From: an uncultured Polycyclovorans sp.
GTDB lineage: Bacteria > Pseudomonadota > Gammaproteobacteria > Nevskiales > Nevskiaceae
Length of the DNA stretch: 64,000 nucleotides
Assembly (NCBI GenBank): GCA_936928855.1
Contig: CAKZHZ010000070.1
Coordinates: 1 to 64,000, forward strand
Reading direction: 5' to 3'
Shown here piece after piece: positions 8,547 to 17,632 of the stretch. The position numbers and the translations under genes were made by a program. The stretch's first letter is position 1; every line of letters starts with the position of its first letter. A model generated the notes under the pieces. That model saw only the letters and a list, made by a program, of their open reading frames with translations, ran no database searches and was not told where the DNA came from.

Positions 8547-9943
8547 GCCGCCTCACGACCCGCACCGTGTTGCTGCTCGCGCTGGCCACCGCCAGCATCC
8601 CGGGACGTGCCTCACCGCTGGATCAGTACGTTGCCGAGGCACTGCAGGCCAACCCCGCGCTGCAGGCCCAGGACGCCACGGTCCGCGAACAGTGGGCCCG
8701 CTTCGAAGCGGCGCGTCAGCAACGCCTGCCAAGCCTGTCCCTGTCGGCGCGGCACACCTGGGCCGAAGGCGGCCGCACCATCGACTTCCCCAGCGGCGAG
8801 CTGCTCAACCCGGTCTATCAGACCCTCAACGACATGCTGGTCGCCCAGGGCGAAGCCCCCCGCTTCCCGCAGATCGACAATGTCTCCATCCCGCTGCTGC
8901 GGGCGCGTGAGCACGACACCCGGCTCAGCCTGGTCGCGCCACTCTATGCCCCCGGCCTCGGCGCCGCGCGGGATGTCGCCGCCCATCAGGCAGATGCCGC
9001 CCGGGCGGCACGCGAGTCCTTCGCCCGGCAACTGGTCCGCGAAGTCCATCGCGCCTGGTATGCCGCCGGCCGCGCCGACGCCGGCATCGGCATTCTCGAA
9101 GCCTCCGAGGCCACGCTGGCGGAAGATGTGCGGGTGGCAACCTCGCTGGTACAGGCAGGCAAGGCCACCCGCGACCGGATCGTGCGTGCCGAGGCCGAAC
9201 GCCTGGCCGTACGGCAGCGGCTGGATGCGGCGCGCCACCAGCGCGCCCAGGCCATTCGACTGCTCAACGCGCTGCGAGACCAACCCGCGGATGCCGACGT
9301 AGCCCTGCCCGAACGCGACGCCCTCGCGATGCCGCCCGCCGGCCCGTCGGCCCCCGCCACGTCACGCCGCGCAGAACTGGCGCAGCTGGACGCGGGGGTC
9401 GCTGCCGCCGAGGCGGGCACCCTGGCTGCGCGCGCGGAACGCCGGCCCACCCTCAGCCTCGCGGCGGACTACGGCTTCGAAGGTGAGCGCTATCGGTTCG
9501 GCAGCGACGACGACTTTGCAACCGTATCGCTGGTGCTGCGCTGGACACTGTTCGATTTCGGCAGTCGCGCCGCGCAGGCTGATGCGGCACGCGCCGCCGC
9601 CGACGCCCTGCGCGCCCGCCGTCGTGACCTGGAACGCCAGCTCGACCTGGAACGGGATAACGCCCTGGACACCCTCGACACCGCGCTGCAGGCCGTTGCC
9701 ACCGCCAGTGCGCGGGCATCCGCTGCCGAGGAGTCGTTCCGTATCGCCACCCGCAAGCGCGATGCCGGCAGCCTGCCGCAGATCGCCTTTCTCGACGCCG
9801 AGCGGGCGCTCACCGAAGCCCGTTTGGGCCAGGCCATCGCCCGCTTCGAGGCGCTGGATGCCGCCGCCGAGCTCGACCGCGTACTGGCGCACTACCCCCT
9901 GCCCCCTGACACCCGCTCGGCGCCCGCCCGGAGCACCCCATGA
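8543..9943 (+). CDS. TolC-family outer-membrane efflux channel
   Basis: A 466-residue outer-membrane factor beginning with a signal peptide (MSRLTTRTVLLLALATASIP). Two homologous halves of long alpha-helical repeats alternate with barrel strands, as in TolC/OEP proteins (ALQANPALQAQDATVREQ near the start; ARFEALDAAAELDRVLAHY near the end). It gives the RND pump its exit duct. The start overlaps the tetR stop by four bases and its own stop overlaps the adaptor start by four bases. Confidence 0.9.
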   Translation: MSRLTTRTVLLLALATASIPGRASPLDQYVAEALQANPALQAQDATVREQWARFEAARQQRLPSLSLSARHTWAEGGRTIDFPSGELLNPVYQTLNDMLVAQGEAPRFPQIDNVSIPLLRAREHDTRLSLVAPLYAPGLGAARDVAAHQADAARAARESFARQLVREVHRAWYAAGRADAGIGILEASEATLAEDVRVATSLVQAGKATRDRIVRAEAERLAVRQRLDAARHQRAQAIRLLNALRDQPADADVALPERDALAMPPAGPSAPATSRRAELAQLDAGVAAAEAGTLAARAERRPTLSLAADYGFEGERYRFGSDDDFATVSLVLRWTLFDFGSRAAQADAARAAADALRARRRDLERQLDLERDNALDTLDTALQAVATASARASAAEESFRIATRKRDAGSLPQIAFLDAERALTEARLGQAIARFEALDAAAELDRVLAHYPLPPDTRSAPARSTP

Positions 9944-10974
9944 TCCGTCTGCTGACCCTGATCTCCCTTGCCATTGCCGTCGGCGCCTGTAGCCGCCAAC
10001 CGCCAGCCGCGGAGCCCTCACCCGCGCGCGCCGTGCGCCTCGCAGAGGTGCAACTGGGACCGGCCGCACCGTCGGTACGCGCCAGTGGCCTGCTTACTGC
10101 ACGCGACGAGGCCCCGCTTGCCTTCAAGGTGGGCGGCATCATCCGCCGCATCGAGGTCCGCGAAGGCGACACCGTCTCAGAGGGACAGGTCCTGGCCGCC
10201 CTGGAAACAGCGGAGGTCGATGCCAGTGTCGCGCAGGCCCGCGAGGCGCATCGCAAGGCCGAACGTGACCTTGCGCGTGGCCGGGCATTGCACACCGACG
10301 ATGTCATCCCGCAGGAGGCGTTGGATGATCTCGCCACGGCGGAAGCGGTGAGCCGCGCCGCCCTCAGGGCCGCCGAATACAATCGCGGGTATGCCGTGAT
10401 CACCGCGCCCGCTGCGGGGCGGGTGCTGCGCCGTCTGGCAGAGCCGCGACAGCTGGTCACCGCGGGCGCCCCGGTACTGCTGGTCAGCGACCAGGGCAGC
10501 GGTCAGGTGCTGGAACTCGGCCTGCCCGACCGCGACGTGGTGCGACTGCGCATAGGGCAGCCAGCGGAGCTGCGGTTCGACGCCCTGCCCGGCACCTTCC
10601 TTGACGGGCGCGTTCTTGGCATCGGCCAGGCCGCCGATCCACGCACCGGCACCTTTCGCGTCGAGGTAAGCCTGACCGACGACGACCCGCGACTGGCCTC
10701 CGGCATGATCGGGCACGCCCGCATCGAGGTGGCCACCGGCGAGGCACCGATCAGTCACGTTCCACTGACGGCCCTGGTCGAAGGCACCGACGAGGATGTC
10801 CTGCTGTTTACCCATGTCGACACTGCCGGCACGGTGCAGGCCCACCGCAGTGGCGTCGCCTTCATCGAGGGCGAACGCGCAGCGCTGACCGAAGCCTTGC
10901 CGGCCGGAACACGTGTGGTCACGGAAGGGGCCGCCTTCCTGCGGGACGGCGACCCGGTCCGGGTCATCGAATAG
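9940..10974 (+). CDS. RND efflux periplasmic adaptor (membrane fusion protein), lipoprotein
   Basis: A 344-residue adaptor that joins the inner-membrane pump to the TolC-like channel. The N-terminus MIRLLTLISLAIAVGAC has a lipobox ending in Cys17, so it is probably a lipoprotein anchored in the inner membrane. The biotinyl-lipoyl-like halves are visible (GGIIRRIEVREGDTVSEGQV; YAVITAPAAGRVL), separated by a helical hairpin of ordinary length. A beta-barrel domain (LDGRVLGIGQAADPRTGTF) and the membrane-proximal domain follow. It lies 15 bases before the RND gene. Confidence 0.92.
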   Translation: MIRLLTLISLAIAVGACSRQPPAAEPSPARAVRLAEVQLGPAAPSVRASGLLTARDEAPLAFKVGGIIRRIEVREGDTVSEGQVLAALETAEVDASVAQAREAHRKAERDLARGRALHTDDVIPQEALDDLATAEAVSRAALRAAEYNRGYAVITAPAAGRVLRRLAEPRQLVTAGAPVLLVSDQGSGQVLELGLPDRDVVRLRIGQPAELRFDALPGTFLDGRVLGIGQAADPRTGTFRVEVSLTDDDPRLASGMIGHARIEVATGEAPISHVPLTALVEGTDEDVLLFTHVDTAGTVQAHRSGVAFIEGERAALTEALPAGTRVVTEGAAFLRDGDPVRVIE

Positions 10975-10989
10975 GCCACGAGACCCCTC

Positions 10990-13900
10990 ATGCGTATCGT
11001 CGACTTTGCCGTCCGCAACGTCCCCTTCATGGGGGTCGTGTTCCTGCTGCTGGTGGCGCTGGGCGTGTCCGCCTGGCGCGATATTCCGCGCACCGAGGAC
11101 CCCTATTTCCCGATCTCGGCATTCTCCATCGTAGCGGTCTACCCGGGGGCCGACGCCCGCGAGATCGAGCGCCGCGTGGCTGAGCCCATCGAGGACGCAC
11201 TGAATACCCTCGACGACATCAAGGACATCGAATCCACCTCGACCGACAGCCTCGGCGTGGTCCGCATCGAGTTCGACGCCAAGGTCAATGTCGACGAAAC
11301 CTATGATGAGGTCACCCGCGAGATCGCGGCGGTGCGCGACCAGTTGCCAGCAGGACTGGAACGGCTGGAGGTGAACCGCATCAACCCGGGCTACGTGAAT
11401 ATCGTACAGGTGGCCCTGATCTCCGATAGCGCGCCCTACCGGGTACTCGAGAAACTGGCGGAGGACCTGCAGGACCGACTCGAACGCACGGCCGGTGTGC
11501 GGGAATCGGAGACCTGGGCCTACCCCGACCGTGAATTGCGGGTGGAGCTGGATCTTGATCGCCTGGCGGCACTGAACCTGCGGGCGGTACAGGTACTCTC
11601 GGCGGTGGAAGGCCGCAACACCAATATCCCGGGAGGCGCAGTCGAGATCGGCGGGCGGCGTTTCAGCGTCAAGACCACCGGCAACTACGACGATCTCGAC
11701 GAGATCCGCACCACCGTGATCAACAGCGATGGACGCAACGTGGTGCGCGTGGGCGACGTCGCCCGTGTCGCCTGGGATCACGGCGAGGCGCGGCACACCG
11801 CACGCTTCGACGGCCAGCGGGCAGTGTTTGTCACCGCCAACCAGAAGGAAGGGCAGAACATCTTCCGCACCCGTGAGGCGATCGACGCCACGCTGGCCGC
11901 CTTCATCCCCGAGCTGCCCGCCAACGTCGAACTGGTACAGGGCTTCGATCAATCACGCAACGTCGCCCATCGCCTGGGGCGCCTGGGCGCCGACTTCCTG
12001 ATTGCGATCGTACTGGTGTCGATCACCCTGCTGCCGCTGGGTCTGCGCGCGGCGGGCATCGTCATGGTCTCCATTCCGCTGTCGCTGGCCACCGGCCTTG
12101 CCGCCCTGTACTTCTGTGGCTTCTCGCTCAACCAGCTGTCCATTGCCGGCTTCGTGGTCGCGCTCGGCCTGCTGGTGGACGACTCCATCGTTGTCACCGA
12201 AAACATCGCCCGCTTTCTGCGCATGGGCCACACGCGGGACCGCGCCGCAGTGCTGGCCACCCGCCAGATTTCACTGGCAGTGCTGGGATGCACGGCCACC
12301 CTGCTGTTCGCCTTCCTGCCACTGCTTGCGCTGCCCGGCAACGCCGGCAAGTTCATCCGCTCCCTGCCGATGTCGGTGATTCTCACCGTCACCGCCTCCC
12401 TGTTCATCGCCCTGACCATCATTCCCTTCCTCGCCAGCCGCTGGCTGCCCCGGGAGGAGAAAGCCGAGGGCAACGCCCTGCTGCGGGGATTGATGCGCGC
12501 CATCCACACCGTATATGCGCCGCTCCTGCGTCGCGCGCTGGCCCGTCCCTGGACCACGGTGGCACTGGCGAGCACGGTGGTCGCGGCCAGCCTGCTGCTG
12601 GTGCCGGTGATCGGCGTGAGCATGTTCCCCAAGGCGGACACCCCGCAGTTCATCGTGCAGATCACCCTGCCCGACGGCGCCGGCCTGAGCCGAACCGATG
12701 CCGTGCTCGAAGCGGTCGACCAGCGCCTGCGTGCGCGGCCGGAGGTGGCCCATACCATGGCCAACCTCGGACGCGGCAACCCACAGATCTACTACAACGT
12801 GTTCCAGAAGGAATATGCCACCAACTACGCCGAGGTCTTCGTCAACCTGCACCGCTTCGATGGCCGCAGCACACGACAGCTGCTGGACCAATGGCGCCGC
12901 GAGTTCCGCGATATTCCGGGTGCCGACATCGTGGTCAAGGAGTTCGAGAACGGCCCCCCGATGGATGCCCCACTCGCCTTCCGCGTGATCGGCACCGACC
13001 TCCACACCCTGCAACAGCTGGCCGCCCAGATCGAGACGCTGATGCGCGACACCGCCGGCACCCGCAACGTCATCAACCCCCAGCGTCGCAGCCGCATCGA
13101 CCTGACCCTGGACGTCGACACCACCAAGGCCGGCCTGCTGGGGGTATCCCCACTGGAACTCGATCAGACCGTGCGATTGGCGCTGGCCGGCCTGCCCGCT
13201 GGAGACTTCCGGGATCGCGACGGTGACAGCTACCCCGTCGTGCTGCGTGCCCCCATGCAGGGCCAGCCACATCTCGATGCCCTGGAAGGCCTGCACGTGG
13301 GCACGGCCAGTGGCGGACAGGTCCCGCTGCGACAGCTGGCCGACCTGCAGCTCACTGCCTCTCCCACCAGCATCGAGCGCTATCAGCGCGAGCGGTCCGT
13401 CACCCTGACCGCCTACACCGAAACCGGCTACAACACCGAACGCCTCACCCAGGACATCACCCGCCGCATCGATGCCCTCAACTGGCCGCCGGGCTACCGC
13501 TATGAAATTTCCGGTGAAGTGGAAAGCCGGCAGGAAAGCTTTGCCGGCCTCGGCACCGCCGTGCTGGTGGCCATCTTCGGCATCGTGGCCGTGCTGGTGC
13601 TGGAGTTCGGCAGCGTCAAATCCACCTTCATCGTCGCCACCGTCATCCCGCTGGGCGTGATGGGGGGCATCCTCATGCTGTTCCTCACCGGCAACACCCT
13701 CTCGTTCACCGCCACCATCGGCTTCATTGCCCTGATCGGCATCGAGATCAAGAACTCCATCCTGCTGGTCGACTTCACCAATCAGTTGCGCGCCCAGGGC
13801 AAACCGCTGGACGAAGCCATCACCGAGGCAGGCGAGATTCGCTTTCTGCCCATCCTCCTCACCTCCATCACCGCCATCGGCGGCCTGATGCCGCTGGCGG

Positions 13901-14076
13901 TACAGGGCTCGGCGCTGTACTCCCCGATGGCCTGGGTGGTGATCGGCGGGTTGATCACCTCCACCCTGATCGGACGCCTCGTCACCCCGGTGATGTACAA
14001 GCTGCTGCCGCCCTCGATGAGTACCCTCGGCGTGGCAGCCAACGGCCACGGAACCGTCGCGGCGACGTCCAGCTAA
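10990..14076 (+). CDS. RND multidrug efflux pump, inner-membrane subunit
   Basis: A 1028-residue proton-driven transporter of the HAE-1/AcrB superfamily with the usual 12 membrane segments and two large periplasmic loops. The proton-relay aspartates are present in ALGLLVDDSIVVTENIARF (AcrB Asp407/Asp408 equivalents). The C-terminal half has the matching IGIEIKNSILLVDFTNQ segment. Its N-terminus lacks the FF motif of AcrB (MRIVDFAVRNVPFMG), placing it in a more divergent branch. Its stop overlaps the stop of the convergent esterase gene by four bases, leaving no room for a terminator between them. Confidence 0.94.
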   Translation: MRIVDFAVRNVPFMGVVFLLLVALGVSAWRDIPRTEDPYFPISAFSIVAVYPGADAREIERRVAEPIEDALNTLDDIKDIESTSTDSLGVVRIEFDAKVNVDETYDEVTREIAAVRDQLPAGLERLEVNRINPGYVNIVQVALISDSAPYRVLEKLAEDLQDRLERTAGVRESETWAYPDRELRVELDLDRLAALNLRAVQVLSAVEGRNTNIPGGAVEIGGRRFSVKTTGNYDDLDEIRTTVINSDGRNVVRVGDVARVAWDHGEARHTARFDGQRAVFVTANQKEGQNIFRTREAIDATLAAFIPELPANVELVQGFDQSRNVAHRLGRLGADFLIAIVLVSITLLPLGLRAAGIVMVSIPLSLATGLAALYFCGFSLNQLSIAGFVVALGLLVDDSIVVTENIARFLRMGHTRDRAAVLATRQISLAVLGCTATLLFAFLPLLALPGNAGKFIRSLPMSVILTVTASLFIALTIIPFLASRWLPREEKAEGNALLRGLMRAIHTVYAPLLRRALARPWTTVALASTVVAASLLLVPVIGVSMFPKADTPQFIVQITLPDGAGLSRTDAVLEAVDQRLRARPEVAHTMANLGRGNPQIYYNVFQKEYATNYAEVFVNLHRFDGRSTRQLLDQWRREFRDIPGADIVVKEFENGPPMDAPLAFRVIGTDLHTLQQLAAQIETLMRDTAGTRNVINPQRRSRIDLTLDVDTTKAGLLGVSPLELDQTVRLALAGLPAGDFRDRDGDSYPVVLRAPMQGQPHLDALEGLHVGTASGGQVPLRQLADLQLTASPTSIERYQRERSVTLTAYTETGYNTERLTQDITRRIDALNWPPGYRYEISGEVESRQESFAGLGTAVLVAIFGIVAVLVLEFGSVKSTFIVATVIPLGVMGGILMLFLTGNTLSFTATIGFIALIGIEIKNSILLVDFTNQLRAQGKPLDEAITEAGEIRFLPILLTSITAIGGLMPLAVQGSALYSPMAWVVIGGLITSTLIGRLVTPVMYKLLPPSMSTLGVAANGHGTVAATSS

Positions 14077-14762
14077 ACCGCACCGGCGGCCCGCAGCAGG
14101 TCGGCCAGCGCCTCCGCGATGCGTGCATAGCCACGGGCGTTGGGATGCACGGTGTCGGACTTCAACCGACCGTCCCCCAATACCTCGGCGAGAATCGTGC
14201 CTTGCAGCGGTAGCGTCCGCGTCTCTGCCAGTGCGGCATACAGCGGTGCCGGCTGCAGCGACAGACCGTCCAGCGCCGGCACCGCCATCAGCACCACCGG
14301 AATGCCCCGTCCCCGGATCTCGTCCACCATCACCGTCAGGTTGTCGACCAGCGCGGTACGGTCCATCCGTCGCAGAAAGTCGTTGCCGCCGAGACAGAGA
14401 ATCACCAGATCCGGCGCCGTGTCATCGAGTACGGCGGGCAGGCGGACGCGCCCCTCGGCCGAAGTCTCACCGGGCACCCCGGCATTGATCACCTCCCGGC
14501 CGATCAGTGCTTCCAGCTGCGCCGGATACGCCGCCTCAGCTGTCGCCCCGGTGCCATAAGTGAGGCTGTCGCCAAAAGCGAGGACGACATCGTCGGTTTC
14601 GAGCAGCGGCAGCGTCGGCACTGCTGATGTGGTGCGGCCGCATGCCGAAAGCGCGAGCCCGATAACCAGCGTAAGCGCCGCCCACTGCGCCCCACCGCGC
14701 AGGCGGAAGATCACACGCGTCTCGACAGGAAGCCGGAAAGCGCGGCGGACTGCGTCACTCAT
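14073..14762 (-). CDS. SGNH/GDSL-type esterase (TesA-like arylesterase), lipoprotein
   Basis: A 229-residue exported hydrolase. SGNH block I is FGDSLTYGTGA (nucleophile Ser), block II has NAGVPGETS, block III is LGGNDFLRR and block V is SDTVHPNARGY with the catalytic Asp and His. This is the layout of TesA-like multifunctional acyl-CoA thioesterase/protease I. The N-terminal part carries a membrane segment ending in LALSAC, a lipobox, after an unusually long polar stretch of about 25 residues. The true start may therefore be a GTG a little downstream. It is convergent with the RND operon. Confidence 0.88.
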   Translation of the reverse strand: MSDAVRRAFRLPVETRVIFRLRGGAQWAALTLVIGLALSACGRTTSAVPTLPLLETDDVVLAFGDSLTYGTGATAEAAYPAQLEALIGREVINAGVPGETSAEGRVRLPAVLDDTAPDLVILCLGGNDFLRRMDRTALVDNLTVMVDEIRGRGIPVVLMAVPALDGLSLQPAPLYAALAETRTLPLQGTILAEVLGDGRLKSDTVHPNARGYARIAEALADLLRAAGAV

Positions 14763-14935
14763 GCGTCGTCAATACCCGTAGCGAGGGAAGAAGAAATCAC
14801 TTCGCGTTGCCATGAAGGAAATCCCGCCTTCCATTCTAGGCGTCTCTCACGCCGACGCATGCGCGAGCGATGATCGCTGCAGTGGACCTCACAGCACCGG
14901 CGCGGCGATCTCGCCGCCACGGTATCGCTGAATCG

Positions 14936-15445
14936 CTACTGGTTGGTGGCGTCCACGGGAATGCGCTGGGCATGGCGCCACAGATCCACGGACAGATCTT
15001 CCGCCAACATCACCGTCAGAAGGCGCTCATCACCGTTCAGCCCAACCGCCTCCACCTGCAACGTGCCTTCCACCACTTCCGGCTTCAGGGTGTACATGGC
15101 GCCGGTAATGGGATCGACAATCAACATCCCGATGAGACCGCCGAGCAGAACGTTGCCGATGTACCACCCGTTCACCGAGCCTGAGAGCTCGATCATTCGA
15201 GATGCGTATCCAGGCTTCTCCAGCGTGACCGTGTACTGCTCGCTCTTGAAGTAGCCCGAACCGCGTGCCAGCTCCAGGGTGCTCGGCGTGGTGCCGGTAT
15301 GGATGACCGTGCCCCCACGATTCTTCACCGAGAACGTCGCCGCCCCCGGCACGCTGGTGAAGGTGATGGACTGGGTCTTGCCCTGGATGATGCTGGCGCA
15401 GCCGGACAACAGCGCGGCCACAAACAATGCGCAGACAGGTTTCAT
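14936..15445 (-). CDS. Small lipoprotein of unknown role, PEGA-like
   Basis: A 169-residue protein starting MKPVCALFVAALLSGCAS, a clear lipobox. The next part, IIQGKTQSITFTSVPGAATF, and the following YTVTLEKPGYASRMIEL resemble a PEGA-type beta-sandwich. A glycine-rich hydrophobic stretch (GNVLLGGLIGMLIVDPITGA) may insert in a membrane. The start at 15445 was chosen because it creates the lipoprotein signal and has AAGGA just upstream. It is followed in the genome by a second small lipoprotein gene upstream on the same strand, 79 bases away. Function not known. Confidence 0.72.
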   Translation of the reverse strand: MKPVCALFVAALLSGCASIIQGKTQSITFTSVPGAATFSVKNRGGTVIHTGTTPSTLELARGSGYFKSEQYTVTLEKPGYASRMIELSGSVNGWYIGNVLLGGLIGMLIVDPITGAMYTLKPEVVEGTLQVEAVGLNGDERLLTVMLAEDLSVDLWRHAQRIPVDATNQ

Positions 15446-15524
15446 TCCTTGATCCCCTTTGAGTATTGATCGCCACCCCCCTTGCAAGGGCGGCGTGGTT
15501 CCTTCCTCCATTGCCGCAATCAGC

Positions 15525-15968
15525 TCATGGCGTTGCGATCAGCTTGCTCTCCATGACACCGGCGCGGCCAGTCGCTTCATCCACTTCCTGCAGCTTGGAG
15601 CGGGCGCTCATCACCCCCATCTTGACCTCCTGCCACACGTAGTGATTCTTGCCGGCCACCGCGTGCACTTCGAGATTGGAATCGTTCTCGGTCTTCGATG
15701 TGATCAGATGGCGTCCAGGTGGAACCTGTCGAAAGATGTAGGTCTTGGACGCGGTATCGCCCACCGTCTGCCCATTGACCAACACCGGCATCTTGACCGC
15801 CGCTCCCATGGTTTCATTGCGATAGATATACAGATTGGCTTTGTCCGCCGGCACAGCGAACGTCTTCGCTTGCGCGTCGGCTGTCTCGCTGGCCATGGGG
15901 ACCGAAGCGCAACCCGTCACTCCGATCGAGAACGAAACCAACAGTCCCCAAAGCATCATTTTCTTCAT
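15525..15968 (-). CDS. DUF2846-type small lipoprotein
   Basis: A 147-residue lipoprotein with signal MKKMMLWGLLVSFSIGVTGC. The body has the DUF2846 pattern: KANLYIYRNETMGAAVKMPV, a VNGQTVGDTASKTYIFRQVP segment and a PPGRHLITS turn. These are small beta-sandwich envelope proteins without known activity. It probably shares a transcript with the lipoprotein gene just downstream (14936-15445). Confidence 0.75.
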   Translation of the reverse strand: MKKMMLWGLLVSFSIGVTGCASVPMASETADAQAKTFAVPADKANLYIYRNETMGAAVKMPVLVNGQTVGDTASKTYIFRQVPPGRHLITSKTENDSNLEVHAVAGKNHYVWQEVKMGVMSARSKLQEVDEATGRAGVMESKLIATP

Positions 15969-16000
15969 TGTTCGACTCCTGTCAGATGATGTGAATCCAG

Positions 16001-16804
16001 TTACTGTTTTGGCCCAAACGGAAATGCGAAAGCATGACTGTCGTTTACCGCCATCAGATACAAGCGTAGCCCGCCGAAAGTGGGCAAGGAGACCACACCG
16101 GCCAGGCCGTCGTAGGTCCCATCGCGGGCACTGTTGTCGCAGCCGGACAGGGTCATCTCCAGCGTGTAGAGTCCCAGGCCAAGCGTTACCGGATCCCGCG
16201 GAGCACCCGCCGTCTCAGCCAGCGTCCCCTGCAACTGACAACCGTCATGGCGCCCGGAAAAGAGGCCGTCCGCGTTGACCTGAATTGCACGTTCGCTGGT
16301 CGGGCTTCCCCAGCCCGTCGCAATGCGTGCCATCGTGCCAGATTCGTTCAGAATTCCTTCGCGCTCCAACGCGACGGTCCCGGAAATGCCCTGTGTGTCT
16401 TGGTACTGCCCCAGGATTGACACCTGTGGCACTGAGACTGACTGCATATCCACCGTAACGTCTGTCGCTGCGCCCATGCGATACATCTTGGCAGTGCTAT
16501 CGGTAACCAGCACAAGGGTTCCGTCGTCATCGTACTCGTCAACGATCTCGAAACGGCTGTCATAGACAAGCTCACCGATGATGCTGTCCTGCACCGTGAG
16601 GAAGCGGTCGTCATACGAGAGCGCGACGAGCGAATCCGACTGCTCGAAGCTGCCATCAAAAGTGGCCACTCCCGTCCAGATGCCAACGCTGAGTTCCAAC
16701 CGCTCCTGCTCTGACAGGCCCTCATCTTCCGGCCCACTTGTCCCACCGCCTCCACAAGCAGCCAGCAAAGCCGGCAGCACCAACGCTGACACCCACAACT
16801 TCAT
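16001..16804 (-). CDS. Lipoprotein of unknown function, 267 aa
   Basis: The start MKLWVSALVLPALLAACGGG gives a lipobox followed by a Gly-rich and acidic linker. GGAGG stands eight bases before this ATG, supporting it over an in-frame start 16 codons upstream. The body is beta-rich and polar and shows no motif I recognise. It contains several short aromatic/hydrophobic strands (GIWTGVATFDGSF, YDDRFLTVQDSIIGELVY) and one Cys pair near the C-terminus (DGCQLQG ... LSGCDNSARD). Such proteins are usually surface or periplasmic. Confidence 0.65.
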   Translation of the reverse strand: MKLWVSALVLPALLAACGGGGTSGPEDEGLSEQERLELSVGIWTGVATFDGSFEQSDSLVALSYDDRFLTVQDSIIGELVYDSRFEIVDEYDDDGTLVLVTDSTAKMYRMGAATDVTVDMQSVSVPQVSILGQYQDTQGISGTVALEREGILNESGTMARIATGWGSPTSERAIQVNADGLFSGRHDGCQLQGTLAETAGAPRDPVTLGLGLYTLEMTLSGCDNSARDGTYDGLAGVVSLPTFGGLRLYLMAVNDSHAFAFPFGPKQ

Positions 16805-16868
16805 CACCACACCCTCCATGGCGGCGATGGGCGACTTGCCCATCGGGTTCAAAACCGTCCCACCAGCA

Positions 16869-17435
16869 TCAGAAATCGAGCCGCAGTCCCAGATTGAGTG
16901 AGGTCACCTCGACACCCGATTTGTCGAGCAGCTGCAGATAATCCGCATTCAGGTAGAGGCGGTCCGTCATGCGGAAATCTGCCCCCAAGCCCATGGACAC
17001 ATCCGACTCCGACTCACTGCCGGACTCCACGATCGCGACCGAAGGCGCGTCGATTCTGTAGCTCCCTTCCAGCCGCGAATATCCCAACATCGCAAACAGA
17101 CCGAAACGCTCACCCACGGGGGCTCGCGCCTTGATGAAGACGCCCAACGCACTATCGATCTCGTACTGCGCGCTGATGGATTCTCCGAGCACGTCAACCG
17201 TATCGGTGTCGTCAGAAAGGCCGAATGCCCCGTGCAGCTCGATGGCCAGATAATCGTTGAGCGTGGAACCGAGTCTCATGCGCAAGGCGGTAGGCTTGAT
17301 ATCCAGCGTGTCGAACCCGGTATCCATTTCGTAGTTGGCCATCGCATAGTCCATGCCGACGTAGGTCTTGGCCTGCGCCAGGACCGGCAGGGTGATCATT
17401 GCAAGGCCAATGGCCGCAATCGCGGTGCGCTTCAT
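16869..17435 (-). CDS. Small outer-membrane beta-barrel protein
   Basis: A 188-residue OmpA/OmpX-like barrel. It has a signal peptide MKRTAIAAIGLAMITLPVLA cleaved after AQA, then alternating amphipathic strands (TYVGMDYAMANYEMDTGF; DYLAIELHGAFGLSDD; GVFIKARAPVGERFGLFAML). It ends in SLNLGLRLDF with the C-terminal Phe needed for barrel assembly. The ATG at 17435 is chosen for the signal peptide, with GAGGG upstream. The frame stays open 40 codons further, but that stretch is not signal-like. The 197 bases upstream are AT-rich and likely hold its promoter. Confidence 0.75.
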   Translation of the reverse strand: MKRTAIAAIGLAMITLPVLAQAKTYVGMDYAMANYEMDTGFDTLDIKPTALRMRLGSTLNDYLAIELHGAFGLSDDTDTVDVLGESISAQYEIDSALGVFIKARAPVGERFGLFAMLGYSRLEGSYRIDAPSVAIVESGSESESDVSMGLGADFRMTDRLYLNADYLQLLDKSGVEVTSLNLGLRLDF

Positions 17436-17632
17436 TTCGGATATCCCTCTCACATTTTTTAACGGCTCACTGCCGCCCCGACCCTGTATCCCCCATTTCA
17501 ACAGATCACGCAAGTTCATGAATGAAATGACTTTATTGTTTGTTGACGCATTCATTACATTGCATGCAGCACCCTTTGGCCAGATACAGCTTCACCTCAA
17601 CGGCGCCGGATCGCGCGCTCCCGAGTGACGGC

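Noticed and set aside
12271..14049. 592-codon minus-strand open frame inside the RND gene
   Set aside because: High GC content leaves long open antisense frames; the sequence is low-complexity Gly/Gln/His and the RND protein is certain.
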